NCBI GenBank assembly: GCA_002632355.1
Contig: NSJJ01000012.1
Coordinates: 1-64,000 of the forward strand
Length of the DNA stretch: 64,000 bases
Source of the DNA: Sulfuricella denitrificans
GTDB lineage: Bacteria > Pseudomonadota > Gammaproteobacteria > Burkholderiales > Sulfuricellaceae
Direction of reading: 5' to 3'
The position numbers were made by a program, and so were the translations under genes. A model generated the notes under the pieces. The model was given only the letters and a program-made list of their open reading frames with translations. It was not told the DNA's origin and ran no database searches. Of this stretch, positions 6,819 to 18,465 are shown in pieces. Position 1 is the stretch's first letter. Each line of letters opens with the position of its first letter.

Positions 6819-9701
6819 TTATTGGCAGGCTTCGCATTCTTCGAAACCATCATCACCCGGACGCATGGTGCAAGCCTTGCCGACAATTTCCGGCTCGGGC
6901 AGATTGGCGGCGCTCATGCCACCGCTCACTGGCACGGCATTGAGTTCGCCGCCCTTGCCGGTGGATTTCTCGGCGCTGGTGGCACCCAGGGTGCGCAGGT
7001 AATAGGTCGTCTTGAGGCCGCGCAGCCAGGCCAGCTTGTAGGTTTCGTCGAGCGTCTTGCCGGAAGCGCCGGCCATGTAGATATTCAGGCTCTGCGCCTG
7101 GTCGATCCACTTCTGACGGCGCGATGCGGCCTCCACCAGCCATTTCGGCTCCACCTCGAAGGCGGTGGCGTAGAGCTGGCGCAGTTCCGCAGGCACGCGG
7201 TCGATCTTGGACAGTGAACCGTCGAAGTATTTCAGATCGCCAATCATCACCTCGTCCCACATGCCCAGCTGCTTCAGGTCGCGCACCAGATACTGGTTGG
7301 CGACGGTGAATTCGCCCGAGAGGTTGGATTTCACGTAAATGTTCTGGTAGGTCGGTTCGATCGAGGCCGACACGCCGACGATATTGGCGATGGTGGCCGT
7401 CGGCGCAATCGCCAGGCAGTTGGAGTTACGCATGCCGTGCTTCTTGATGCGGGTACGCAGCTTGTCCCAGTCCATGGCGGCAGACTGGTCCACTTCCAGG
7501 TAACCGCCGCGTTGTTCGCCCAGCAGCTTGTTGCTGTCGTGCGGCAGGACACCCTTGTCCCACAGGCTGCCGGTGAAGCTGCTGTAGCGGCCGCGTTCCT
7601 GGGCCAGTTCGCTGGATGCCGAGTAAGCGTAATAAGCCACCGCTTCCATGGAGCGGTCGGCGAATTCCACTGCGGCTTCCGAAGCGTAGGGAATGCGCAT
7701 GTTCAACAGGCAGTCCTGGAAGCCCATGATACCCATGCCCACCGGGCGATGCTTGAGGTTGGCGTTGCGCGCCTTGCCCACGGTATAGAAATTGACGTCC
7801 ACCACGTTGTCCAGCATGCGCATGGCAGTGCTGATGGTGCGCTTGAGCTTGTCGTGATCCAGTTGACCATCTTTCAAGTGGTTCACCAGATTGACCGAGC
7901 CCAGGTTGCACACCGCAATTTCGTGATCGTTGGTATTGAGCGTGATCTCGGTACACAGGTTGGAGCTGTGCACTACGCCGACATGCTGCTGCGGAGAACG
8001 CACATTGCACGGATCCTTGAAAGTGATCCAGGGATGGCCGGTTTCGAACAGCATGGAGAGCATCTTGCGCCACAGCTGCACCGCGGGCATCTTCTTGAAC
8101 AGCTTGATCTCGCCACGTGCGGCCTTGTCTTCATAGGCGGTGTAAGCAGTCTCGAAATCCATGCCGAAGCGGTCGTGCAGGTCGGGCACGTCGTTGGGCG
8201 AGAACAGCGTCCAGTCCTTGTTTTCCATCACGCGCTTCATGAACAGGTCGGGGATCCAGTTGGAGGTGTTCATGTCGTGCGTGCGACGGCGGTCGTCGCC
8301 GGTGTTCTTGCGCAGCTCGAGGAACTCTTCCATGTCCAGGTGCCAGGTTTCCAGGTAGGCGCACACCGCGCCCTTGCGCTTGCCGCCCTGGTTCACCGCC
8401 ACGGCGGTGTCGTTGACCACCTTGAGGAAGGGAATCACGCCCTGCGATTTGCCGTTGGTGCCCTTGATACGGGCGCCGAGGGCGCGCACATTGGTCCAGT
8501 CGTTGCCCAGGCCGCCGGCAAACTTCTGCAGCATGGCGTTTTCCTTGATCGCCTGATAGATGCCGTCGAGGTCGTCGGAAACGGTGGTCAGGTAGCAGGA
8601 GGAAAGCTGGCTGTGGCGCGTACCGGAATTGAACAGCGTGGGTGTCGAGCTCATGAAATCAAAGCTCGAAAGCACGTTGTAGAACTCGATGGCACGTGCT
8701 TCGCGGTCGATCTCGTTGAGGGACAGGCCCATCGCCACACGCATGAAGAAAGCTTGTGGCAGCTCGATGCGGCGGTCTTCAATATGCAGGAAATAGCGGT
8801 CGTAAAGAGTTTGCAGGCCGAGGTAGCCGAACTGCTCATCACGCTCGACCTTAAGTGCAGCGCCCAGACGCGGCAGATCAAACTGCATCAGCTTCTCGTC
8901 CAGCAGTTCTGCGGCAATGCCCTTCTTGATGAATTCCGGGAAGTATTCTGCGTAGCGGGTTGCCATATCGGCCTGTGCCACTTCCTCGCCCAGCACTTCA
9001 TGGCGCACGGTATTCAGCAGCAGGCGTGCGGTAACAAAGGAATAGGCAGGATCTTTTTCGATCAGGGAACGAGCGGAAAGAATAACGGACTTGCGCACTT
9101 CATCCATCGGCACGCCGTCATACAGATCGCGCAGCGTCGGCTCGATGATGGCTTTGGCACTCACCTGCTCACCCAGGCCGGTGCAGGCCGATTCCACCAG
9201 AGTGGCCAGTTTCGCCTCATCAAGCGGCACGCGCACACCGTTTTCAATCGCATGCAGCATCGCTTCGGCACTTGCCGGCGCCATTGCCTTGGCCTGGGCG
9301 CGTTCCTGGGAGCGCTTCTCGCGGTACAGCACATAGGCGCGTGCCACGTCATGCTCGCCGGAGCGCATCAGGGAGAGTTCCACCTGATCCTGAATATCTT
9401 CGATATGGAAGGTGCCGCCATGCGGCTGGCGGCGCATCAGCGCATTCACCACTGCATTGGTCAACGCTTCCACCTGCTCGCGAATCCGCGCCGAAGCTGC
9501 CGCCTGACCGCCATTGACGGCGATGAAAGCCTTGGTCATGGCGATAGCGATTTTAGCCGGCTCGAAGGGAACCACGCTGCCATTACGACGGATGATCTTG
9601 TAATCGGCGTAAGAAGCTTCGGCAGCAGGTGCTGCAGATTGAGCGCCAAAATCCGAACCAGGGAAAGCGCTATGGGAGACAGTATCGGTAGCCAGTTGCA
9701 T
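6819..9701 (-). CDS. nrdA: Ribonucleoside-diphosphate reductase class Ia, alpha subunit
   Basis: A 960-residue catalytic R1 subunit. The N-terminus (about residues 33-125) is an ATP-cone allosteric domain (YKIIRRNGSVVPFEPAKIA), and a second cone-like segment follows near residues 145-215. Active-site elements are SSCYLTTVSDDLDGI (substrate-side Cys), SNLCTEITLNT (radical Cys and Glu), AVCNLGSVNL (redox Cys), and NSNCLAIAPTATIANI. The C-terminal FEECEACQ supplies the mobile Cys pair that relays electrons from thioredoxin or glutaredoxin. AGGAGG lies 9-10 bases before the ATG. It heads the nrdAB operon, with operator-like sequences upstream. Confidence 0.97.
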   Translation of the reverse strand: MQLATDTVSHSAFPGSDFGAQSAAPAAEASYADYKIIRRNGSVVPFEPAKIAIAMTKAFIAVNGGQAAASARIREQVEALTNAVVNALMRRQPHGGTFHIEDIQDQVELSLMRSGEHDVARAYVLYREKRSQERAQAKAMAPASAEAMLHAIENGVRVPLDEAKLATLVESACTGLGEQVSAKAIIEPTLRDLYDGVPMDEVRKSVILSARSLIEKDPAYSFVTARLLLNTVRHEVLGEEVAQADMATRYAEYFPEFIKKGIAAELLDEKLMQFDLPRLGAALKVERDEQFGYLGLQTLYDRYFLHIEDRRIELPQAFFMRVAMGLSLNEIDREARAIEFYNVLSSFDFMSSTPTLFNSGTRHSQLSSCYLTTVSDDLDGIYQAIKENAMLQKFAGGLGNDWTNVRALGARIKGTNGKSQGVIPFLKVVNDTAVAVNQGGKRKGAVCAYLETWHLDMEEFLELRKNTGDDRRRTHDMNTSNWIPDLFMKRVMENKDWTLFSPNDVPDLHDRFGMDFETAYTAYEDKAARGEIKLFKKMPAVQLWRKMLSMLFETGHPWITFKDPCNVRSPQQHVGVVHSSNLCTEITLNTNDHEIAVCNLGSVNLVNHLKDGQLDHDKLKRTISTAMRMLDNVVDVNFYTVGKARNANLKHRPVGMGIMGFQDCLLNMRIPYASEAAVEFADRSMEAVAYYAYSASSELAQERGRYSSFTGSLWDKGVLPHDSNKLLGEQRGGYLEVDQSAAMDWDKLRTRIKKHGMRNSNCLAIAPTATIANIVGVSASIEPTYQNIYVKSNLSGEFTVANQYLVRDLKQLGMWDEVMIGDLKYFDGSLSKIDRVPAELRQLYATAFEVEPKWLVEAASRRQKWIDQAQSLNIYMAGASGKTLDETYKLAWLRGLKTTYYLRTLGATSAEKSTGKGGELNAVPVSGGMSAANLPEPEIVGKACTMRPGDDGFEECEACQ

Positions 9702-9723
9702 GGGGTTGAATCCTCCTTGTTTT

Positions 9724-9740
9724 TGTTCATTTTATGAACA
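9724..9740 (-). promoter_or_regulatory. Inverted repeat in the nrdA leader
   Basis: TGTTCAT-TTT-ATGAACA is a perfect 7-bp inverted repeat with a 3-base spacer, starting 23 bases upstream of the nrdA start codon and just 5' of its ribosome site. It does not match the NrdR-box consensus, so it may bind a second regulator or form a small RNA hairpin near the translation start. Its function is inferred from position alone. Confidence 0.4.
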
Positions 9741-9780
9741 GTTTATCCGACTCTTATCCACAACATATCCCATGAGATAT

Positions 9781-9796
9781 ACACAACATATTGTGT
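9781..9796 (-). promoter_or_regulatory. NrdR box upstream of nrdAB
   Basis: ACACAACATATTGTGT matches the NrdR-box consensus acaCwAtATaTwGtgt almost perfectly and is nearly palindromic. NrdR is the ATP/dATP-sensing repressor of ribonucleotide reductase operons. NrdR usually binds two boxes. A partial second copy, CCACAACATATCCCAT, lies at about 9758-9773, so the two centres are about 21-22 bases (two helical turns) apart. The site lies about 80 bases before the nrdA start. Confidence 0.75.
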
Positions 9797-10166
9797 TCGG
9801 CCGTGCATGATTCCACTAATTCTAGTTAGCGAGTTGACAAAATGCAACTTAATTTTCATAAGCAATCGGCATTATCACGAAAGCTGTTCTGTCGCCAGTT
9901 GCCTGTCCGCTCTGCCATTCAACAAGCAGGCCGACCTCTTCAAAACCCGCCATGGAAAATCGCGACTTGATGCCCGATTCGACCGAAGACTGGAGCGGTT
10001 TGACAAGCGTGGCCCTCGTTGCAAAAAAAGCGGGCGCCGCTACAGAGCCCGAGCAGGCAAAGCAGGTATTTCTGGCAATCTTTGTCTGTCTGTTCTGTTC
10101 TCGGCACTCTATGGCATACTGTCACGAAAACGCATAACGCATAGCACACCTCAGCGAGAAATCCGT
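9797..10166. other. Non-coding stretch between nrdA and the flavoprotein gene
   Basis: About 370 bases between the NrdR box and the next start codon. The frame of the downstream flavoprotein stays open through it, but the translated sequence (Cys/Arg-rich, no family resemblance) and the clear dinucleotide-binding start at 10167 argue against coding. An antisense frame and a 61-codon plus frame (9952-10137) have no supporting features. I see no tRNA, small RNA fold or convincing promoter. Confidence 0.5.
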
Positions 10167-11531
10167 ATGCAATACGATGCAATCATCATCGGTGGCGGCC
10201 CCGCAGGGCTGGCCATCGCTTCGGAACTATCCCTCACGCGGCGCGTGCTGGTGGTTGAAAAAGGGATCGCAGGCAACACCAACCGCAGTTGGTTTGTGCC
10301 ACTCGACGTGGTGGACGACTCTGTTCGACCCTTCACCTATGGCGGCGTGACACGCTTTCTTGCCAACACCTATTCGGGAGGCAAGGCGCAGTGGAATGCC
10401 CGGCAATTTCCACGCTATCCCTACGTTGACGAAAAACGCCTGCTGCCGCACTGGGTCGATACCATCCGCGTCAACGGCTCCGAAGTGCTGGATCAGTGCG
10501 AGTACCGTTCACACCAGGTCGATGCGGACGGGGTGCTTGTTGATACGGCGCGAGGCAAATTCGCGGCACGCCTGCTGATCGATTGCACCGGTTACAACTC
10601 CATGATCGCCAGGCAGTATGGCATCAGCCGCGCAAGCTACTACTGGTGGTCGGTGTACGGCGCCATTGGCGACCATCCCAATGGCCTTGACGGGATGCAG
10701 GTGGGCGACTACATGTTGTGGCAGACATTTGCCGACACCACGGCGAGCGCCGATACCTCCCTGCAGCAGGGACGGCCGCTGTTCGAATACGAGATTCTGG
10801 ACGAGCGGACTTCGTTTTCGCTGATTCTTTACTTGCGCCGGGAAATCATGACGCGCGAGTTCATGGAACCGGTCTACAACCGCATCATCCGGGAAGAGGC
10901 CTCGACCTCCGCCTTCCACGGCATGGCGGTCAAGGAGATCAAGTATGGCTGGTATCCTTCGGCCAGCGTATCGCAGGAGCTGGCGCGTGAACGGGTGATT
11001 TTTGCAGGTGACGCCGCATGCTGGACCACACCATGCGGCTGGGGCATGTCCTTCATTCTCAATAACTACCGGGATTTCACGGCCAGGCTGGAGCAGGCGC
11101 TATCCGCCGACCGGCTTGGCCGGGCGGAACTGGCTGCCATCCCCCACTTCCGCTTCCGGGAGCGGGGTGAAATCGTTCTCAACGCCCTGATGACCCATTT
11201 TTTGTCCAATGCGTCCGCGCCAATGCTGGATCGCTTCATCAATCTGTTCAATGAAACCAGTCCCAACCATATTGACCCCATCTATTGCGAGAAAGTCTTC
11301 ACCCTGGACATCACCCCTGCCGAGGTACACACGGTGCTGGCGACCTTGCTCAAGGAATTCCATCTGAAAGAGTTGTTTGGCATCTTGCAGCCGGATGATT
11401 ACAAACTTCTGGTGGAAGAAGCGGCGGCTTATGTTGGCGAATCCGTCGTCGAGGAAGTGCGCCACTGGCTCCACTTCGGGGGCGACAAACCGCAAAACCC
11501 CGAGCGTAATTCCGGCTTCGATTTTGCGTGA
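10167..11531 (+). CDS. FAD-dependent oxidoreductase, lycopene-cyclase/geranylgeranyl-reductase-like
   Basis: A 454-residue flavoprotein. Residues 4-35 are a Rossmann dinucleotide-binding motif (DAIIIGGGPAGLAIASELSL, then LVVEKG). Near residue 275 comes the second FAD motif, VIFAGDAACWTTPCGWG, with a helix after it. The pattern matches the broad lycopene cyclase / halogenase / geranylgeranyl reductase superfamily. No carotenoid or quinone genes flank it, so the substrate cannot be named. The C-terminal third (after about 340) is helical and not typical of lycopene cyclases. The histidine kinase gene follows after 22 bases, so a shared transcript is plausible. Translation starts at ATG 10167, where the flavin fold begins. 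Confidence 0.75.
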   Translation: MQYDAIIIGGGPAGLAIASELSLTRRVLVVEKGIAGNTNRSWFVPLDVVDDSVRPFTYGGVTRFLANTYSGGKAQWNARQFPRYPYVDEKRLLPHWVDTIRVNGSEVLDQCEYRSHQVDADGVLVDTARGKFAARLLIDCTGYNSMIARQYGISRASYYWWSVYGAIGDHPNGLDGMQVGDYMLWQTFADTTASADTSLQQGRPLFEYEILDERTSFSLILYLRREIMTREFMEPVYNRIIREEASTSAFHGMAVKEIKYGWYPSASVSQELARERVIFAGDAACWTTPCGWGMSFILNNYRDFTARLEQALSADRLGRAELAAIPHFRFRERGEIVLNALMTHFLSNASAPMLDRFINLFNETSPNHIDPIYCEKVFTLDITPAEVHTVLATLLKEFHLKELFGILQPDDYKLLVEEAAAYVGESVVEEVRHWLHFGGDKPQNPERNSGFDFA

Positions 11532-11553
11532 AACATCGTTGTGAGGAACGGCT

Positions 11554-14465
<2,912 letters not shown>

Positions 14466-14469
<4 letters not shown>

Positions 14470-15389
14470 ACCATGTTGCCGCACCGGAAGACCGGCCACG
14501 AATCCTGATTGTTGATGACGAACGCATCAACATCAACCTGCTCAACGCTTTGCTCAAGTCAGATTACAAGATCATGGTCGCCACCGATGGCGAGCAGGCG
14601 CTCAAAGCTGCCATGACGGGCAAACCCGAATTGATTCTGCTCGATATCGTGATGCCCGGCATCGATGGCTACGAGGTTTGCCGACGACTCAAAGCGACGG
14701 CGGCAACACAGACCATTCCAGTCATTTTCATCACCGCCATGGGCGAAGTTGAAAACGAAGCCATGGGCTTTGCGCTGGGTGCGGTCGACTATATTGCGAA
14801 GCCATTCAACAGCGCCGTGGTCAAGGCCCGCGTCGGCGTACACATGAAGCTGAAACGGAACGGCGACATTCTGGAGAACCTGGCATCGATGGACGCGCTG
14901 ACCGAAGTTCCCAATCGCCGGGCTTTCGATCAGACACGCAAGCAAGAATGGGCGCGGAGTTTGCGCGACGGACTGCCGATCTCATTTGTCATGATCGATA
15001 TCGACATGTTCAAGCAGTTCAACGACAACTACGGCCACGGCGCGGGCGACGCGTGCCTGATACGCATTGCCAAGGCGCTAAACGGCTGTGTGCAACGACC
15101 CGGCGATCTCCTGGCGCGTTATGGCGGCGAGGAGTTTGCCGCTATCCTGGTCAATACGCCTGAGGAAGGCGCCCAGCGTATGGCAGAGTCGATTCAGGCT
15201 ACCGTCGCGGCGCTACAGATACCCCATGCTTTTTCTGCAGCGGCACCTCATGTAAGCGTCAGCATTGGCATCGCAACAGCCATTCCTTCACCTTCACTGA
15301 CAGCGGACATGCTCTCCGAAGCAGCCGACAACATGCTTTATCAGGCAAAGAATGCCGGTCGTAACACGACCCGCAGCACCCAGCTTTAG
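14466..15389 (+). CDS. Response regulator with GGDEF domain, diguanylate cyclase (PleD-like)
   Basis: A 307-residue two-domain protein that would make cyclic di-GMP when phosphorylated. The REC domain (about residues 14-130) has Asp60 in [14 protein letters not shown] and the conserved late Lys in IAKPF. The GGDEF domain (about 140-305) carries an intact active site GGEEF at 220-224. RPGD at 211-214, five residues ahead, is a product-inhibition I-site (RxxD). The start codon overlaps the kinase stop codon (ATGA), implying translational coupling and stoichiometric production. The kinase Hpt domain is the probable phosphate donor. Confidence 0.95.
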
Positions 15390-15630
15390 CGCCTCGCAGG
15401 ATAAGCGGTTCTCCTTTGCCGAAGCGCTTTATCACATCACCTCGCGGGATCAGCACCGCCATAAAAGGGGGTCGGGCTCGATATATTGCAAACCCTTAAC
15501 CAAATGACGATTATTAATGGCACCAGAGGCCCTTGATCAGGCACTCTGGCAGATTTCAGGTAGCACTTATCCCTGCTCGCAACATCAGGGCACTGCGAAA
15601 CAAGCGGGACAAGGACTACATGCGGCTTTT

Positions 15631-16512
15631 CTAGCAGGCGTTTACCCGGTCGTAGAAGCGGGTTCTGAAAAGCAGGCGTTTCTTTGCTGCATCGTCGCTA
15701 TCCACCAGGGTTTCGCGGGTATGGAGCACATTGTTCGAAATCAGGCCCAGGCCGGACTCCAGACGCCCTTCGATCACATGTTCAGGATCATTTAACAGAA
15801 AGGATTCCAGCACATTCCTGGCGGCGACAACATCCGCATCATCCGACCATGCCATGTCAGTTTTCCTGAATGAAAAACGATGGCACAGATGGCCTTCGGG
15901 ATTTGTCCAGAATACTTTTCCGCCCAGGTTTTCGACAATCTCGCCCGTTTTCGGATTTTTGAACTTGAAGCACTCCCTGTTCATCAAAACGCCTAGCGCT
16001 TCCGGATCCTTGTCGCGCAGCAGGATGTACAGTATCTCCTGGTCGAGAACCTTGTTGCTCCCGCCTTCGACAGCCGGCTGCTTGCACAGCAGGAACAGCG
16101 CCTGGATGGTCTTGTCAGAGCCATAATAAGTCGCATCGGTGTGCCAGCGGACGTGCCGGGTCGTGAACGGGATGGCACGGTTCAGGATGCCGGAATCGGT
16201 CAGTTCGTCAGAATTGTTGTGGCGGCTGGATTTGTCCGTATGGCTTACGCCCAGTTGCCTGCCCAGCGCCGCCAGGGAGTCCATGCTCAGGTCGGCAGAC
16301 CCGGCTGTATACACGCACATATTGGCCAGCTCCACCAGCTCCTTGATTTTGTTTTTTTCGGCGCTGGTAATCGCCGTCATGTCGCCCAGCTCGACGACCA
16401 GATCACCAACGTTTCCTGGGTAGGCTGCCAGTTTTTCGTCGCGCCATCTTTTGTAGTCCGCATCCGATTCCAGATCGAAACGGTTCGGGTATCGGGTATT
16501 CCAGTGCTTCAT
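15631..16512 (-). CDS. TauD/TfdA-like Fe(II)/2-oxoglutarate-dependent dioxygenase
   Basis: A 293-residue protein with the clavaminate synthase/TauD jelly-roll signature: His124 and Asp126 in RWHTDATYYG as proximal iron ligands, His264 in NNVLHTRETLVD as the distal ligand, and RLLFRTRFYD near the C-terminus providing the Arg that binds 2-oxoglutarate. It therefore oxidises some small organic substrate. No sulfonate, taurine or herbicide transport genes are nearby, so I do not assign TauD. An ATG at 16557 is in frame, but ATG 16512 has GGAG at good spacing and begins MKHWNTRYPNRFDLE. A perfect inverted repeat lies 78 bases upstream. Confidence 0.8.
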   Translation of the reverse strand: MKHWNTRYPNRFDLESDADYKRWRDEKLAAYPGNVGDLVVELGDMTAITSAEKNKIKELVELANMCVYTAGSADLSMDSLAALGRQLGVSHTDKSSRHNNSDELTDSGILNRAIPFTTRHVRWHTDATYYGSDKTIQALFLLCKQPAVEGGSNKVLDQEILYILLRDKDPEALGVLMNRECFKFKNPKTGEIVENLGGKVFWTNPEGHLCHRFSFRKTDMAWSDDADVVAARNVLESFLLNDPEHVIEGRLESGLGLISNNVLHTRETLVDSDDAAKKRLLFRTRFYDRVNAC

Positions 16513-16589
16513 GATTTTTTCTCCAGCCTGAATTGGGCAAATTTTGAAATGATTCAAATTTTATCGGCGGAATTTTACGCCACTTTCAG

Positions 16590-16617
16590 AAATACAGGAG
16601 TTCATTATCCTGTATTT
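16590..16617. promoter_or_regulatory. Perfect 10-bp inverted repeat between the dioxygenase and purU genes
   Basis: AAATACAGGA (16590-16599) and TCCTGTATTT (16608-16617) are perfect reverse complements separated by 8 bases. The repeat sits in the divergent intergenic region, 78 bases upstream of the dioxygenase start and about 110 upstream of purU. It looks like an operator for a dimeric regulator; no regulator gene is adjacent. As RNA it could also form a hairpin, but there is no T-run long enough for a classical terminator. Confidence 0.5.
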
Positions 16618-16665
16618 ATACTGCCTTATTTGAAGGCTGAACAGGCCAAGCCCTTTCTTCAAATC

Positions 16666-16694
16666 CTCACATATGCGCTCAAAGCCTCTATAAT
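16666..16694 (+). promoter_or_regulatory. Probable sigma-70 promoter of purU
   Basis: A consensus -10 box TATAAT at 16689-16694 is preceded, with a 17-base spacer, by CTCACA at 16666-16671, which matches 4 of 6 positions of TTGACA. Initiation near 16701 would give a leader of about 27 bases before the purU ATG at 16728. Assignment is by pattern only. Confidence 0.5.
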
Positions 16695-16727
16695 TTGGAT
16701 ATTGATCCGAATCAACGACCACCAGAC

Positions 16728-17582
16728 ATGAAAAACACTGCGACCCTGCTCATCAGTTGCCCCGACCGCAAAGGCCTGGTGGCGACCATCGCCGAATTTC
16801 TTTTCCGCCATAACGCCAACATCCTGCATGCCGACCAGCATCAGGACAGCGAGAACAAGCTGTTTCTGATGCGGGTGGAGTGGGATCTGGAAGAATTCAA
16901 TCTGGAAATTTCCGATTTCGAGCGGCTGTTCGCCCCCATCGCCGCCCAGTTCGAAATGCAGTGGCGCCTGGCCCTTTCCAGCCACCGCCCGAAAGTGGCG
17001 ATCTTCGTCTCGCGCTACGATCACTGCCTGGCAGACCTGCTTTACCGCCATCAGGCCGGCGAACTGCACTGCGAAATTCCGCTCATTCTCAGCAATCACC
17101 CTGATAACAAATGGCTGGCCGATGCCTACCGCATCCCTTTCCAGCACATCGAAGTGGTCAAGGATGCCAAGGCGGAGGCCGAAAAAACCCAGCTCGCACT
17201 GCTGCGTCACCACCATGTGGAACTGGTCGTGCTGGCGCGCTACATGCAGGTACTGTCGTCCGACTTCATCCGCCATTACCCCAACCGCATCATCAACATC
17301 CACCACTCCTTCCTGCCCGCCTTCCACGGCGCCAAACCCTATCACCGGGCATTCGAGCGGGGGGTGAAGCTGATCGGGGCAACCAGCCATTACGTCACCG
17401 AAACGCTGGACGACGGCCCGATCATCGAGCAGGACGTGGCGCGCATCTCACACCGCGATGCACTGGAAGACCTGCTTCAGAAAGGTGCGGACCTGGAAAA
17501 GATCGTGCTCTCGCGCGCCGTGCGCTGGCACATCGAGAACCGCGTGCTGGTGTATGCCAACAAGACCGTCGTCTTCGATTGA
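16728..17582 (+). CDS. purU: Formyltetrahydrofolate deformylase
   Basis: A 284-residue enzyme that hydrolyses 10-formyltetrahydrofolate to formate and tetrahydrofolate, balancing one-carbon pools and supplying formate for purine synthesis. The N-terminus is an ACT domain (about residues 5-80, LLISCPDRKGLVATIAEFL). The C-terminal formyl-transferase fold has LSNHPD, INIHHSFLPAFHGAKPYHRA, and DDGPIIEQ, carrying the catalytic Asn, His and Asp. The ATG at 16728 is the first family-consistent Met; a TTG-type extension to 16695 runs into the promoter. The stop overlaps the SemiSWEET start by 4 bases. Confidence 0.95.
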   Translation: MKNTATLLISCPDRKGLVATIAEFLFRHNANILHADQHQDSENKLFLMRVEWDLEEFNLEISDFERLFAPIAAQFEMQWRLALSSHRPKVAIFVSRYDHCLADLLYRHQAGELHCEIPLILSNHPDNKWLADAYRIPFQHIEVVKDAKAEAEKTQLALLRHHHVELVVLARYMQVLSSDFIRHYPNRIINIHHSFLPAFHGAKPYHRAFERGVKLIGATSHYVTETLDDGPIIEQDVARISHRDALEDLLQKGADLEKIVLSRAVRWHIENRVLVYANKTVVFD

Positions 17583-17842
17583 CACCCGAGCTGAGCGAAC
17601 TGGTCGGCTACCCGGCCGCCATCCTTACCACCATCGCCTTCGTGCCGCAGGCGTGGAAGTCTTGGCGCACACGCGACATGTCAGGCATCTCCCTGCCCAT
17701 GTACGCCCTGTTCACGCTCGGCGTGGCACTATGGCTGACCTACGGCCTGATCATTGCAAGCACGCCGATCATCATCGGAAACGGCATCACCCTGGTCCTG
17801 GCCGCAATGGTGCTGTGGCTCAAGCTGGACGAGAAACGCTAA
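17579..17842 (+). CDS. SemiSWEET family sugar transporter, TTG start
   Basis: An 87-residue membrane protein with three helices, the size of a SemiSWEET half-transporter that dimerises to move sugars across the inner membrane. The diagnostic PQ motif is present in the first helix (TTIAFVPQAWKSWRTRDMSGIS), followed by MYALFTLGVALWLTYGLI and a third helix ending LWLKLDEKR. There is no ATG; the TTG at 17579 overlaps the purU stop as TTGA and gives the expected N-terminus (TPELSELVGYPAAIL). Translation is probably coupled to purU. The 3' end overlaps convergent ampD by 23 bases. Confidence 0.85.
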   Translation: MTPELSELVGYPAAILTTIAFVPQAWKSWRTRDMSGISLPMYALFTLGVALWLTYGLIIASTPIIIGNGITLVLAAMVLWLKLDEKR

Positions 17843-18365
17843 CCAGATATTTGTCCCAGTCGAACATTGGCCCGGGGTCCGTCTTGCGATCCGGGGCGAT
17901 GTTGTGGTGGCCGGTAATGTCCTCAATGGGATAGGATTTTTTCAGCGCCTGCGTCAGTTCCACCAGTTTTTCGTATTGCACGTCGGTATAGGCGTCGAAA
18001 TCGCTGCCTTCCAGTTCGATGCCGATGGAGAAGTCGTTGCAGCGCTCGCGCTCCTTCCACCTTGAAATGCCCGCGTGCCAGGCACGCAGGTTGCAGTTCA
18101 CGAACTGGATGATTTCTCCGTCGCGGCGGATGAAAAAATGACTGGACACCTTCAGGTCCGCAATCGCGCGGTAATAATCGTGTGTATTCGGGTCGAGCCG
18201 GTTGGTGAAAAATTCGATCACGCCATCCCCGCCATATTCACGCGGAGGCAGGCTGATGTTGTGGATTACCAGCAGGCTGACCGGCTCCTCCGGCGGCCGT
18301 TCATCGAAATTGGGAGACGGGATGAAACGCACCCCTTTCAGGAATCCTGACTGGTCAATTTCCAC
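17820..18365 (-). CDS. ampD: 1,6-anhydro-N-acetylmuramyl-L-alanine amidase AmpD
   Basis: A 181-residue cytosolic amidase, the usual AmpD length (E. coli AmpD has 183). It cleaves the peptide from anhydro-muropeptides during cell-wall recycling. The zinc ligands are visible: His in LLVIHNISLPP (near residue 35), and His and Asp in ITGHHNIAPDRKTDPG. Also typical are SSHFFIRRDGEIIQFV, WHAGIS and SIGIELEG. The start is GTG at 18365 with AGAGGG at proper spacing. No ampE or ampR is adjacent. Its 3' end overlaps the SemiSWEET gene on the other strand. Confidence 0.95.
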   Translation of the reverse strand: MEIDQSGFLKGVRFIPSPNFDERPPEEPVSLLVIHNISLPPREYGGDGVIEFFTNRLDPNTHDYYRAIADLKVSSHFFIRRDGEIIQFVNCNLRAWHAGISRWKERERCNDFSIGIELEGSDFDAYTDVQYEKLVELTQALKKSYPIEDITGHHNIAPDRKTDPGPMFDWDKYLVSVSRPA

Positions 18366-18465
18366 GGCTGTACCCTCTGTTGATTGTTGTCATCGCGACG
18401 GCAGCCATTATAACCGCAGCGGGGCGATGTTATAATTGCAGTCTTTCCTCCGCCCGGATCTTCCC

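Noticed and set aside
5595-9737. Long plus-strand frames (540 and 766 codons) opposite nrdB and nrdA
   Set aside because: They mirror the codon pattern of the true minus-strand genes, are rich in His, Gln, Val and Leu as antisense frames of high-GC genes are, and show no family motif. NrdA and NrdB are unmistakable on the other strand.
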